A DNA stretch of 64,000 nucleotides from Owenia fusiformis (GCA_903813345.2 CAIIXF020000004.1:28771985-28835984), one strand, 5' to 3'. Shown: positions 1 through 11,924, counted from the stretch's first letter. The notes: a model not told the origin generated them from the letters alone. Numbers and translations: made by a program.

Positions 1-1115
1 CACACTATATGAGGGTACAGGTAGGTCATACAATACACTATAGGAGTACAGGTAGGTCATACAGCACAATGTATGAATACAGGTAGGTCAAAAACATACT
101 ATAGTACTACAGGTAGGTCATACACCACCCTATATTAGTACATGTAGGTCATACAATACTCTATATGAGGATACAGGTAGGTCATACAACACACTATAGG
201 AGTACAGGTAGGTCACAACACCAGTACAGGTAGGTCATACAGCACACTTTATGAATACAGGTAGGTCATACAACACACTATATGAGGGTACAGGTAGGTC
301 ATAAAACACACTATAGGAGTACAGGTAGGTCATACAACACCAGTACAGATAGGTCATACGATACTATATATGAGGATACAGGTAGGTCATACAACACACA
401 ACATGAGTACAGGTAGGTCATACAGCACACTTTTTGAATAAAGGTAGGGCATACAATACACTATATGAGGGTACAGGTAGGTCATACAACACACTATAGG
501 AGTACAGGTAGGTCACAACACCAGTACAGGTAGGTCATACAATACTCTATATGAGGATACAGGTAGGTCATACAACATCAGTACAGGTAGGTCAACCAGC
601 ACAATTTATGAACACAGGTAGGTCATACAACACACTATATGAGGGTACAGGTAGGTCATAAAACACACTACAGGAGTACAGGTAGGTCATACGATACACT
701 ATATGAGGATACAGGTAGGTCATACAACACACAACATGAGTACAGGTAGGTCATACAGCACACTTTTTGAATAAAGGTAGGGCATACAATACACTATATG
801 AGGGTACAGGTAGGTCATACAACACACTATAGGAGTACAGGTAGGTCACAACACCAGTACAGGTAGGTCATACAATACTCTTCTGTATATGAGGATACAG
901 GTAGGTCATACAACACACTAAATGAGTACAGGTAGGTCATACAGCACACTTTATGAATACAGGTAGGCCATACAACACACTGTTTGAGGGTACAGGGTAG
1001 GTCATACAACACACTATATGAGTACAGGTAAGTCATACAACACACTATATGAGTACAGGTAAGTCATACAACACACTATATGAGGGAACACTTAGGTAAA
1101 ACAGCACACTAGGTA
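1..1115. repeat. Minisatellite of about 30 bp units
   Basis: The core ACAGGTAGGTCATACA recurs every 25-33 bp from the first base to about 1,110, with spacers such as CACACTATATGAGG and decay at the right edge. The array runs off the left edge of the window. Short open frames inside it, such as 827-1045 on the minus strand, are translations of the repeat and not genes. Confidence 0.95.
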
Positions 1116-1188
1116 ACATTCATTACTCAACTCAGGTAGTAAATTAAGTGTAATGCACACTGCACAACACTTGAGATTCATTTAGTAT

Positions 1189-1371
1189 TCATAAACCAAT
1201 TTCTCTTCTGTAAGTAATGGGTCCTTCTGGATGAAGTTCAGACAGAAGGAAGATGACAGCGAAAATCAGTCCTGGTCCAATATGCCGCATCTTCTTGTGG
1301 TCTGGACCTTCATACCCATCAGGATACTGGGAATTGTAACGCCCCCAAGCTGTTTCTAGGACATCCCGAAA
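1189..1371 (-). other. Unassigned open frame, possible exon or exon relic
   Basis: Reading the minus strand from 1371 down to a TGA at 1189-1191 gives 60 uninterrupted codons without a usable ATG. The residue composition looks protein-like: it contains GRYNSQYPDGYEGPDH, a hydrophobic stretch IGPGLIFAVIFLLSEL, and a C-terminus ending YREIGL. A splice-acceptor-like CCTAG lies inside the frame near 1357-1361. I do not recognise the family. It could be the last exon of a gene, a relic of a mobile element, or chance. It sits between the left minisatellite and unannotated DNA. Confidence 0.25.
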
Positions 1372-2092
1372 TCAAGATAAGTAAAAGAGACCGACTTGGG
1401 GCAAGGCTAGATCCAGGCACACACCACGGAAACCACCATGCCTTGAAATGCATCTTCGTCTCTCTGATGTCGATCCTCGCGAAACTTCCTTGTCCAACTT
1501 CTCTATTGCAGATGGACTTTCCATGCAACTCTCTCTCTCTATATATAGATATCAGGACTACCCTGCCGCGAAAGATAATAGCCATTCATCTCGTCAATAT
1601 CCAGATAATTATCGTTTTCTACAGAGTTGTTTTCACGTGAAGCCATTTTGTATTATAGAAAATTTTCTACTTTGACCTATTTTCGACTCGTGACGTCATT
1701 TTAGCGGTAAAAATAAAATAAACAATTCTGATTGGCTGAAACGCCGCTCTTAGTGTATCATTTTCAGAATTTGTTTAACCTGTAAGATATTAATTTGTAT
1801 TCAGTTTGGGTCGTAAAAAGACTCATTTTTGAGTATTTTGCGTTGTTACAAGCACTTTAAGTAAATGGCGAAATATATCGACGCCTTCAAAATTTGGTAT
1901 GTATGCTGGAAAATATGTACGCGAAAGGTTTATTTTTAGAGATTTTTTTCTTTTTTACATATTTTTTTACAAAAAAACTGAAATACTTACAGCTAGGCCT
2001 AACCTAAATATCTAATAACTTAGATCTAAGGTATAAACGCTCATAATACATAATGCAGGCCCATACTTTGAATGTTTCAAGTGAAAGGATCT
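1372..2092. other. No gene seen
   Basis: AT-rich sequence with short overlapping open frames around 1443-1675 that lack splice context, similarity or length. No RNA gene or repeat boundary was recognised. Confidence 0.6.
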
Positions 2093-2875
2093 AGTGCACC
2101 CGCCATTATGATCTCCCCATGAACAAAATGAATCATTTTTAGGTGTAACATAAAGAATACAATGTCACATAATACTGTGGAAAATATTTAAGCGTTTGGA
2201 CCCACATGGGCTGAGGTTGAGGTCATTAAGTTCAGCAAGGGTGTATTGACTTGCCATTGGATGTGCTCCATTGACTTAACATGTGGATATCATCAGATTC
2301 CAATGGAGGCCATTGGTTTCTATTGATTTTCACAAAAATACCTAAAATACACTATGACCTGAATCGATTGCAAATTAAATAATTTCACAATATGACACAA
2401 ATGGTATATCACATCAGATGTGCAAATATAAAGTTTGCAATCGATTCAGGTCATACTTCAAATTAAAGGCTTCGACATTTTTTTCATCATTTTTTTCCTA
2501 CAAAATGGCTATAGGAAAATGCTTCAAAAGCAACTTTTACACTTATGAAATCCCATACAACTTTGTAAATCCAAAGATTATACTGTTATGTTTCATTAAT
2601 TAATAACATATTTGGATAAGATGTAGAGATGTGTAGGATGCAAATGGATTTTGACAGACACAAAAACACTTCCTGGTTTGGCATCTCAACCCCTGTACAC
2701 TTTATGATTGAATATTGGCCCTAATAAGTGGCCCATTCATCAATACAGTGCTGAATATAGGTCAAAAAGATACTAGTGTACATATAAATGAAATAATATA
2801 ATAAAAGCAGTATTTTTATTTTGAAAAATCAGATGAATTATTTTTTTTCTCATGGGGAGATCCCAATGGAGGATG
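2093..2875. repeat. Inverted-repeat-flanked segment, MITE-like
   Basis: The left end (about 2093-2142, containing ATGATCTCCCCATGA) and the right end (about 2820-2875, containing TCATGGGGAGATC) are imperfect reverse complements of about 40-50 bp, enclosing about 780 bp. Inside, 2354-2374 and 2434-2454 form a perfect 21 bp inverted pair. The stretch near 2266-2300 also resembles the start of the 476 bp sub-repeats at 16.7-19.3 kb. No target duplication was found, so the outer limits are approximate. Confidence 0.5.
2354..2454. repeat. Perfect 21 bp inverted repeat (hairpin)
   Basis: ATGACCTGAATCGATTGCAAA at 2354 is matched by its exact reverse complement at 2434-2454, with a 59 bp loop. The arms are centred on ATCGAT. 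Confidence 0.85.
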
Positions 2876-3174
2876 TATAAGGTCCTTTGTACGGGCAGTG
2901 AATTTCCTTTGCATCTGACCACATTCCTTCATATGAAATAGGGGTTTGTGTAAAAAACCGGGTGACCGGGTAGTCGGGTGACTAGGCACCTAACCTGCCT
3001 ACCAGGGTTAGGAATTAGATTTTTTTCATTTTATGCCTCAACGCGCCCAACTGACCTCCAACGTCATTTTGTAAATGCCAAGTGAGCGCAACCAGTTTGT
3101 CACAATTTACATGTAGTTGTATTTGTTTTACATAATATGTATCTGGTGTGCTAATTTTTTCTACTGGTTTACAG

Positions 3175-3335
3175 GCATTGGTACCAAAGAGTTTCTAAAG
3201 AGTGTTACTCTAAAAACACAGGTGCAGTGGAGCAAACATGCTCCTGATGGTGTTGATATTAGTTACGATGGAGTGCCCTTTTTTGTTTTGGGCAAAAAGT
3301 ATATGCCTGTCATAAGGGATCAGATAGAAACCTGA
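3175..3335 (+). pseudogene. Exon-like fragment, unrecognised family
   Basis: A pyrimidine-rich tract and TTTACAG acceptor precede an open frame starting at 3175 that reads to a TGA at 3333-3335. It includes the stretch VQWSKHAPDGVDISYDG followed by VPFFVLGKKY. The text is protein-like and the acceptor is convincing, but I cannot name the family; similar stretches feel transposon-associated, which is inference. The frame may be prematurely stopped, because the following AG-rich sequence is followed by a GTAAAT donor-like site near 3372. It lies outside the adjacent hAT-like element. Confidence 0.35.
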
Positions 3336-3608
3336 GTATTAAAGAAAAGAGGAGGGCTGAAAAGAGGCTAAGGTAAATAAGATAATAACCCTTTCTGATT
3401 CATAATATTGGCAAATTAAAACCCTTATTTGACATTTTATTGACAGTCACTTATATCATGACGTATATACTCACGTGGATGTACCAGATAGGCATATTTC
3501 CATATTACCTGTCATCATTTTACTATGAAGAACTACACTGTGATAGCATTGTCAAGGGGTTATTAAACTTATTCATGGTATTTTGCAAATTATGTAATGT
3601 ACAGTACT

Positions 3609-3770
3609 TAGGGTGTCCCAAAAAATCACTTTTTTGGAGTTGAGCTTAGCACAATTGGGGTTTGGTTCCTTTTTAGGAGGTTATTAAGTGTGTAAAATAT
3701 TAAAGAGCTGCACCTATGTTTCAGTTGTTGGAATCGGACCTGAAAATGTGACGTTTTTGGCAAAAATGGC
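3609..3770 (+). repeat. Left terminal inverted repeat of the hAT-like element
   Basis: The first 48 bases match the reverse complement of the right end almost perfectly; similarity continues with small differences to about 3770. Confidence 0.9.
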
Positions 3771-4159
3771 ACATTTTGGTGATTTTTTTAGCAAACACTA
3801 CTCATTTATATGTAGCCAATAATACTGAAACTCATGCTTATCTGAGCCCCAATATGTCACTCATAAGTCACATAAGAAACAATTACACAAATAACCTTGA
3901 ACTTATTGCATGAAAAATGGGAAATATCAACAAAATATTTGTTTTAAAGTGGTTACGTTATTTATTAATAAAATACTTAATTTCAAAATAAATGTAGCGT
4001 TTGTTTTATTTTGTGCTTTTGTTGTCCTGACAACCCACTAGTTTGGGTCTTTTTACTGTTCTATGATGTCATAAACAGTATAATGTGTTTGCTTTGGCTT
4101 GGCTACAGTACTCAACTACTTGGAAGTAGTAGGAAGTTACAATTTCATGCAAAGTAAAC

Positions 4160-6956
4160 ATGGCTTCAATACAAACCAAAAAGAAGTCTAAGCGTTTTAG
4201 TGAGTCAGAGCTACTCTGGAATGACTTAATTGGCTCTAAAGACCGTAAGTGCATACCTTCTAATAGATTGCCTTCAAACAGAATTATACTGCAGCGATAC
4301 CAGTCCTTGAAATTAGATATCCATCCCAAGAACACCTCGATTCGCTACTTTGCGGATGAACTGTACAAAGAGGTATCTGTGATTTGGCGCAAAGCAAACA
4401 TTCCAATGAAATCCGAAAAGGCTTGTACTGAGGCCATTTCAAGATTGCTACACTCCTGGAGATCATTCTGTACTGATGCACATAAGTGCCAACCTGAGTC
4501 TGATAAATATATAAGGTATAAAGCTAAAATGGATGAGCTGTGTGACCTTTCAAGCAGACGAAATGAGGATGAATTGAAAGAGTTGATGCGTTCAACAAGA
4601 CTTCCAACATGGGAAGTTGACTTCAATTTCTACCTCAATCAGAAACATGGTGACAGGAAACAAGTCATGGAAAGCTTTGATACTGACTTAGCTAAACGCC
4701 AGAAGACTATTGCTGCTACAAGTAGTACATTACTGAAGCATCAGACAAAGGAAAAGGAGAGATATGCACAGGCAACCAAAGCAGCTGCAATAGCGAATGC
4801 AGAGGAACTAGATAACATTGAAGCTGATGTTAATATCCCTGAAGACAACCTGAAAGTAGATCCTAATGTGGCAGTATCTCCTAGACAAGAAAAAAACCTT
4901 CGTACCAAAATGCCTGAAACTGTATCAATTGAGTTACCAAGGAAGGGGCTTGCTAAGATATTAGCCCCAAGTTCAGCAAGGATGCATATTTCTAATAGAA
5001 AATCATATGTATATGCAGCAGAAGTTATCAAAAGTGGCAATGCGAATGTGTCTGATTTTGCCATAAGTAAGTCAACATTCTATAGGCAACGAAAGGATGC
5101 AGAAAAGGAATTTGCAGATAAACTCATCCATCAATTCAAAACTGACAAAGAGGTAAAATATGTAATCATCCACTGGGATGGGAAGAAAGTTAAACTTTTG
5201 AATGATGACATTGAAGAACGCTTAGCCATACTTCTACAAGCTGTAAATTCAGGACGCCCGCCTCAGTTTGCAGGGGCACCACGACTTCCAGATGGTACTG
5301 GACTGGCAATGAAGGATGCCATGCTACAGTATTTGACAAGCTTTGACTGTATTCCAAAATTAATAGGCATGGCATTTGATACCACATCTTCTAATACTGG
5401 CCATATTAATGGAGCCGCTACTTTACTGGAGGAAGCCATTGACCGTCCCCTTCTTTGGGTTGCATGTAGGCATCACATAGCGGAATTGCACATTGGTTGG
5501 GTAGATGATGCTGTTCGCCATGCTTTAGGTATCTATAGTTCACTTTCAATTTACAATTGCTATCTACCAAATCCATGTAGCTTTTTAAGACTTAATATAT
5601 TGTTGCTTTTAACTTGATTTATTGATTACTTCTAAGCCCCTGGAGGCGTAGACCCACTTTTCACCAGATTCAAGAATTTCTTTGACCGGCTTGACCTTGA
5701 TGACATCAGAGTGTGGGAGGGTGAGGAGGCAGACCTCTATCCAGTTGGCTGTCAAACCTGGTTCTCTTACCAAGCAGGCATTGTGCGAAACTTTGCAAAA
5801 CAACTCAACATATCTGAAGATTGGATCAGAGAGGACTACCAGGAGCTAAATGAGCTCTTGATTGTGTTTTTCAATGGCACAGTAAGGCTCAGTATTCACT
5901 TCTCAATGCATTCTACCTGTATTATTCAACCTGTAACATATCACCTATTATTAAGAAGTGAACAATTACTATAATTATTGAGTAATATGCGCAGTACTTG
6001 TCATCTTGATTTTAATTTGAGAGATATCTTGGTATGTAGGTCCAAAGACGAGGTTTGGGTGGTAACATTTACAACTACCAGTGGCGTATGAAAAGACCAG
6101 GTGCAGTTAGCCATGCGCGGTTTATGTCAAAGGCAATATATCTCATCAAAATATTGATGACTAGGCACCAGCTTCCTCCACACATTGTTACTCCTAGAGA
6201 ATTGCAACAAGTGGTTAGAATTCTTATACGGCAAGTTCTTCCTTCAGGCCATGATTCCTGCAGTTGCTCCCCGGGTGGATTTAGAGTTCTGGGAGAATAC
6301 TCTTCAGTTTCAGGTAACAATTCTTCTTTTTCGTCATGTAAAATATTGAACAATGAAAAATCAAGATTCAAAATCATAATGTGCAATCTGAACAATAACC
6401 AACATCTGGCTTTTAGGCATCTGATCCTGAACTCGTCAACAAGGTACTTGTATCCATTAAACGGCATATGTGGTACCTCTCTGAGGAACTGTTACCTCTG
6501 TCACTATGTGACAACAACATCAAGGGTGAGAAGAAATCTGAGATCATCAGAGTAATGATAGATGCAGGTCGTCCCCAGAACTTTCCTCCACAGAAAACAC
6601 AAATGAAAGATCACTTGTTAACAAGACCAGGGGACGTCACGCTTGAAAACTTTGGTGGGGAAAGGTCATGGTTAATTTTTGACCTCTTTCAAGTAGATGT
6701 ACACTGGATGGAATTTAATCCCGACAACTGGGATCAGTTTCCAGAGTATATTAGATTTAAGGAGCTCGTTACTTCCATGGAAGTAGTTAACGATTGTGCA
6801 GAACAGGCAATCAAGGATGTTACCGAGTTCGCAAACTACGGTAAGGGTGTGGATCGCCGCGATCGTGTTCAGATGGTGGTTAACCATCACAGCCAGCTTC
6901 TTGATTTTAAAAACCTTAACAAACAACAAATGGACAATATGGACAATTTTATCTGA
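4160..6956 (+). CDS. hAT-like transposase, four exons with one frameshift
   Basis: Exons are 4160-5528, 5637-5881, 6040-6313 and 6417-6956, all with GT-AG borders. Phases join exactly: exon 1 ends with one base of a codon completed by exon 2, and later borders are phase 0. The product is about 809 codons. An N-terminal DNA-binding-like region is followed by an RNase H-like core with D340 in HWDGKK, D407 in FDTTSSNTG and C436-x-H438-H439 in LLWVACRHHIAEL, equivalent to the hAT D and CxxH motifs. Later conserved-looking blocks are RPGAVSHARFMSKAIYLIKI (exon 3), DLEFW, and SWLIFDLF plus VVNDCAEQ (exon 4). The frame shifts by +1 between about 6205 and 6220, so this copy probably makes no full-length enzyme. 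ATG 4160 is the first in frame after the TIR. The superfamily rests mainly on termini and target-site length; another superfamily with 8 bp duplications is possible. Confidence 0.75.
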
Positions 6957-7240
6957 AGAACTGACCTGAAGAACTGATCTGAACTTACTTATGTGATCTG
7001 CATATCTATAGCTAAATAAAACATTTGTAATACGTATGAATGTTACCCATTGATTTCAATCTTAAAATATGTCATTTTTAGCCTCATTTCAGAGTCTTTT
7101 TGGAGGGTATATACCCAAATCTCAGCAGTATTCTTACTTAGAGTGGTAATGTGGTGCACAAACTTTCATTTAGCCTTCATTTTTATGAACAGAAGGTGAG
7201 GTAGGTTTCCATTATTCTTCAGTAAATCTGGTCAAAAAGT

Positions 7241-7402
7241 GCGATTTTTGCCAAAAACGTTACATTTTTAGGTCTAATTCCAACAACTGAAACATCGATC
7301 TGTCTCTATAATATTTTACACACTTAATAAACTCCCCAAAAGGAACCAAACCCCAACTGTGCTAAGCTCAACTCCAAAAAAGTGATTTTTTGGGACACCC
7401 TA
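7241..7402 (+). repeat. Right terminal inverted repeat of the hAT-like element
   Basis: Reverse complement of 3609-3770. It ends in GGGACACCCTA immediately before the ACAGTACT duplication. Confidence 0.9.
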
Positions 7403-7410
7403 ACAGTACT

Positions 7411-8021
7411 ACTGATCAGTATCTTAGCATCAGGTAGTATTAAAGATGTTCCCTGAAATTTACTGTAATAGTTAATGTCTTGTTACAACTGGCCTGGGAC
7501 TTGGAATGATAATTGAATCTTCAATTTCCAAACACCTACACTTCACACCTATTATCATTATTGTTTATGGCACTCGATTATTATGGTACTTAACAATCTT
7601 ACAGATATCAATCATTATGACACTCAATGGGTCATTAGTTATAGCATGATCTGTTAATGGTGGAGGTTAACAGTTCAACATTGCATTCCACTCTTGTAAT
7701 AGATTTATCATCTATGTAGAATACAAGCATTTATCAAAGGAGTTAGTGTCAGGGGTAGAAATTAAAAATTAATTAATAGTAATGTAATATTACGTAATTT
7801 TGATTAAGTTCTTCTTGTCCCCAAACAAATTGAGATTGGCTCTGTGTATCAGTTACAGAGGGGTTATGGTGAACTTACTGTGTATACATCATACTTCTAA
7901 ATTGTCATTTGTGAATCAATTTAATTACAATTTAGCTCTGAAAGATATGTGTTTCTTCTCTTGTAATGTTGATCAATATTCTCATATGACTACTTATGCT
8001 TTTCAGATAGGTTGATGATCA
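7411..8021. other. No gene seen
   Basis: AT-rich flank of the hAT-like insertion. Only short unsupported frames are present. Confidence 0.6.
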
Positions 8022-8402
8022 TGCTTTTTGATGACTCACCCTCCATAGCCTAAGGTGACTCAGCCTCCAGAGCATAAGATGACTCAGCCTCCAGAGCATA
8101 AGATGACTCAGCCCCAAGAGCCTAAGATGAATCAGCCCCCAAGAGCCTTAGATGACTCAGCCTCCAGAGCTTAGGGTAACTCAAACCTCAGAGCCTAAGA
8201 TGAATTCCCCCAGAGCCTAAGATGACTCGGCCACCATAGCCCCCGGGCCATAGCCTAAGGTGGCTCAGCCTCCAGAGCCTAGGGTAACTGAACCCCCAGA
8301 GCCTAAGATGACCCAGCCCCCTGAGCCTGAGATGACTAAGCCCATAGAGCCTAAAATGATGTAGCTTCCAAAGTCCAAAGCCTAAGATGACTCAGCCCCC
8401 AG
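8022..8402 (+). repeat. Minisatellite of 24-26 bp units
   Basis: About fifteen imperfect copies of a unit like CCTAAGATGACTCAGCCTCC followed by AGAG. The first copies are 24 bp and read as an eight-residue peptide repeat of the type PKMTQPPE; later copies lose phase. Confidence 0.9.
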
Positions 8403-8562
8403 AGTATCTGTAAATAAGACTGAAGCAGTATTAGTTTTGCCTGTTCATAGAAAATCTACCCGGGTTCTAGGTAATGATTTGTAATAGTACAGAACGAAAC
8501 AAAAATTCAAGGTGAATTAGAATATATTGACGTTCGGTTATTTGATGTAGGTGGCCATCTAT

Positions 8563-8659
8563 AGTTTTGCATTATCTGAATGCGATTGACCGCCAATCGC
8601 ATTCAGATTATGCAAAACTCTATACATCTATAGAGTTTTGCATTATCTGAATGCGATTG
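8563..8659. repeat. Three-armed inverted repeat
   Basis: A 26 bp arm containing TTTTGCATTATCTGAATGCG lies at 8563-8588. Its reverse complement, with one mismatch, lies at 8594-8619, and a second forward copy lies at 8634-8659. The middle arm can pair with either neighbour, with loops of 5 and 14 bases. It abuts the start of the first Ty3/gypsy fragment. Confidence 0.85.
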
Positions 8660-8674
8660 ACTGCCTACCGTTCT

Positions 8675-8940
8675 TTGGTTTGGGTATTGTTCCAGCAGTG
8701 AAAGTTGGTCACAGTCCTAACATGGCATTGAAATGGCATGGTCTATTTGAAATTGTAGATAGAATCGATGATTTAAAGTATCAGGTCAAGATTAAGTACA
8801 AGGATACAAGAGTGATACATCAATTTCGTTTGAAGAAATATATGTGTAATGACAATGATACTGAAAATGTAGAGTGATGCTATTGACAATGAAGATGAAA
8901 TTATTGGAGCCAAGGGGAATGGGAGGTAGTGGTTGGAAGA
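8675..8940 (+). pseudogene. Ty3/gypsy integrase C-terminal fragment (second copy)
   Basis: The translation VPAVKVGHSPNMALKWHG and the following 40 residues match the integrase C-terminal region at about 11127-11306 residue for residue with few changes, and DNA similarity continues past the stop to about 8940. Only this end of the element is present, so it is a truncated or recombined copy joined to the hairpin at 8563-8659. Confidence 0.8.
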
Positions 8941-8945
8941 CTGAC

Positions 8946-9650
8946 TCGTGTACTAGAGTTTTACTCGCATTGTCCTAAAAATCAATTGATCAGGTTGAAA
9001 AATTGAACCCACGATTTGAATTTTTTACCAAAAAAATATTATTCACTCGTTTTCACCTTACCTTGACTCGCGATTCATCTCTCCTATTTGCAATTTCCAT
9101 GCTTATAGTTGTAATGTTCTGCTTAATCTGTATAGAATACAACTGATTTTCTATTTAATGCCATGTGCAGAAGACAAACAAACTTTGATTTTATTCTGCG
9201 TTCGTTATTTTTATGCAAAAGTTTCATTTCTGGTTTGATGCATTCTGGGAATATCCAACAGCCGGGAATATCCAACAGCAGGGAATTTTAAAATGCCTAA
9301 AATATTAATAGACTACCCAAAGAAAACTACATCTTATGTCTGGGTGCACTTGTACATGAACCAGGGCTTGCCGATCTACCGGTAACTGCATATAATGTAG
9401 TGCTGCAAAGAAAAAAAGTTGGAAATACAGTATGATTCATTATATTTGTCTACAGCGGTGCATCCTGGAACTTTCTGGATTGAGGAAGTTTGTTTTCACT
9501 ATTTATCCGGTAAGTTTTACTATCTATAGGGGACTATGGGTGAACTTTAAGGATCTATAGGGATGTGCAATACGATTTAGACAATAAAAAATATAGAGGC
9601 ACTAGAAAGACTTGATCAAATTGATGAATTCTGCCGCTACTTGGGAAACT
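8946..9650. other. No gene seen
   Basis: AT-rich sequence between the two retroelement fragments. No LTR or pol homology was recognised here. Confidence 0.5.
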
Positions 9651-9652
9651 GA

Positions 9653-11306
9653 AACCGGAAGTACTATCTGTATGGGAGTCGTTTTAAGATTCGTACGGAT
9701 CATGGTGCTCTTGTATGGCTATTTCGTTTTAAATACCCAGAGGGTCAGTTAGCTCGATGGTTGGAACAGTTGGGCCAGTACGATTTTGTTATTGAACACC
9801 GTTCAGGTGCTAAGCATCAAAATGCAGATGGTATGTCAAGAAGACCTTGTACAAATTGCACTTACTGTCTAAGGCAAGAGAAACTAGGTAGAGTCATCAA
9901 TGAAATTGAAGAAGATGCTAAATTGATGGCATTCAGTGCAGATCTTGGTCAGGAACCTAGGTGTATGGTCATTAAATCAGAGTCGAGTACAGTGCCATTG
10001 TCTGGTTCAAATTGGTCTCCTGGTTTATCTAAGGATGATTACTTGGTTGCTTTGATGGAAGATCCACAATTGAGCTCTTGGTTAGAATCAGGGAATAGAC
10101 CTGATTGGTCGAATATTTCTGACAAATCAACTTTATTGAAACAATACTGGTCACAATTGGATCGATTGAAGATGGTGAATGGTGTGATTTACAGAAAGTG
10201 GATTCATGATGATGCTTAAGTAATGAATTGGCAAATAGTTGTTCCTTTGAAATTTAGGGAGAAAATCATGTCTTCTTCACATGGTGCATTGGACAGTGGT
10301 CATTTTGGAGTGAACAAGTCAATTGGTCGCTTGAGAGCAAAATACTATTGGGTTGGTTTCAAAGCAGATCTCGCCCGTTGGGTGTCAGCTTGTCAATTGT
10401 GTCAAAGAAGAAATCCTCCAAATCGTAAACATATTACTCCTATGAAACAATATAATGTTGGTGCATCTATGGAGAGGATTGCTATTGATATTTTGGGACC
10501 ATTACCGGAAAGTTTGTTCGTATCTATTGAAGACTACTTAAGTAAGATCTTGCAATTAGTTCCAGTTCCAAATCAAGAAGCGAAGACTGTTGCAACCGCT
10601 CTGGTGTCAAATTTTTTCTGTTTATATGGTTCACCTATCCAAATCCATTCTGATCAAGGATCTCAGTTTGAATCAAAATTGTTTAAAGAGCTTTGTACCA
10701 TGTATGGCATTCATAAAACTAGAACAACTCCATATCACCCCCAATCAGATGGAATGGTTGAAAGATCCAATAGAACTGTTGAGGCAATGTTGTCGGAGGA
10801 ATTGGGATGAGTGTTTGCCATTTGTTGTAGCTTCATACAATTCGGCAGTCCATGCTAGTACGGGTTTTACACCAGCTTTCTTGATGTTCGGTAGAGAAAT
10901 TAGAACTACAACTGCTTTGTTTTTGGGCTCACCGCCAGATGTTGAAAGTGGTCTGGTTGATAGTACCTACTACACTAACTATTGTCAAGGTTTACAGTCT
11001 ACTATGCTGAAAGTTCATGATGTAGCTAGGAAACATATTCAAATAGCAAGTGACAGGCAGAAAAGTGGGTATGATATAAAATCAAACACAAAGCGGTATG
11101 AACCAGGTTCTTTGGTCTGGGTACATGTTCCAGCAGTGAAGGTTGGTCAGAGTCCAAAGATGACATTGAAATGGCATGGTCCTTTTGAAATTGTGGATAG
11201 ATTAGACGATTTGAGGTATCAGGTCAAAATAAAGGACAAGGATACTAGAATCATACATCATGATCGTTTGAAAAAATATGTGTGTAATGATAGTTCCAAT
11301 GATTAA
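9653..11306 (+). pseudogene. Ty3/gypsy pol remnant: RNase H end and integrase
   Basis: The reading frame starts inside RNase H (YYLYGSRFKIRTDHGALVWL, then EHRSGAKHQNADGMSRRPC). It continues through a linker into integrase, with an HHCC zinc finger (SSHGALDSGHFG and ACQLCQRRN), first catalytic Asp in AIDILGPLP, second in IHSDQGSQF and Glu in DGMVERSNRTV. A C-terminal GPF-type block KWHGPFEIVDRL follows. The frame is broken by an in-frame TAA at 10217-10219 and by a frameshift at about 10795-10806. Protease, reverse transcriptase and gag are absent upstream, so the element is 5'-truncated and dead. It acted in cDNA integration when intact. Confidence 0.92.
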
Positions 11307-11462
11307 ATTGAGACTGTAAAGGGTGATGCCAATGATATTGATATTATGAAAAGTGATGCTATTGACTATGAGGTTGAGTTTATTGAATCCAAAGGGAATG
11401 AGAGGCAGGGTTCGCAGAAAACTAGCCTGGATGGATGAATTTGAAGTATATTAAGTTTTGGC

Positions 11463-11924
11463 TTGATTGTGGATTATGAGGGTGTATTTTTGCAGATTTA
11501 CTACAGAATACTACACCAACGAGAGCATCCCAATCCACGTGCGGAACCAAGGGTGTTCCCCTACCCGAAAAGACCTAGAGGCCCTAGGGTAAACTTTCTG
11601 CATTCTACTTCTGGTCGTTCTGGGAAACAGAAAGCGAATGGCACAGAGGCTGGGGAACCGGCATGCGAAGGCCAACAGGACCTCCCAGTCCCTCAACAAA
11701 AGGAAAGGATATCGGAGAAAGGTTCCGACACAGAAACAGCATCCACCATTTCGGCGGCAGACACTGAACCTTATGGGACAGATTCGATAAACATTACAGA
11801 CAGTGAAGAAGCTGCAAATGAGAAGGTGATTAATTTCATGGTGGAAAGTAACACAACCCAAGAGTTGGTAAAGAGATTGTTGGATATGCCAGAGATGTTG
11901 GACATTGATTTCAGTGAATTATAG
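11463..11924 (+). CDS. Unassigned 153-codon frame downstream of integrase
   Basis: An open frame after the integrase stop and before the polypurine tract. The first half is basic and proline-rich (PYPKRPRGPRV); the second half is acidic and serine/threonine-rich, ending LLDMPEMLDIDFSEL. Its position suggests a 3' extra frame of the retroelement, but I recognise no domain and the start codon is uncertain. It may be a fused remnant of the polyprotein tail or chance. Confidence 0.35.
   Translation: MIVDYEGVFLQIYYRILHQREHPNPRAEPRVFPYPKRPRGPRVNFLHSTSGRSGKQKANGTEAGEPACEGQQDLPVPQQKERISEKGSDTETASTISAADTEPYGTDSINITDSEEAANEKVINFMVESNTTQELVKRLLDMPEMLDIDFSEL

Larger units (their letters stand above)
3609..7402 (+). 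mobile_element. hAT-like DNA transposon, complete with TIRs and 8 bp target duplication
   Basis: The element begins TAGGGTGTCCC and ends GGGACACCCTA. The terminal inverted repeats run about 162 bp (3609-3770 and 7241-7402) with roughly 85-90% identity by eye. The flanks carry the identical 8 bp ACAGTACT at 3601-3608 and 7403-7410. The TAGGG terminus fits the hAT terminal consensus YARNG, and 8 bp duplications are usual for hAT. Length is 3,794 bp. It encodes one spliced transposase (4160-6956). The perfect target duplication and well-matched TIRs suggest a fairly recent insertion, although the transposase carries a frameshift. Confidence 0.9.

Noticed and set aside
1-1115. Regularly spaced repeats that could suggest a CRISPR array
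   Set aside because: Spacers are themselves repeated and related, and the context is animal nuclear DNA.
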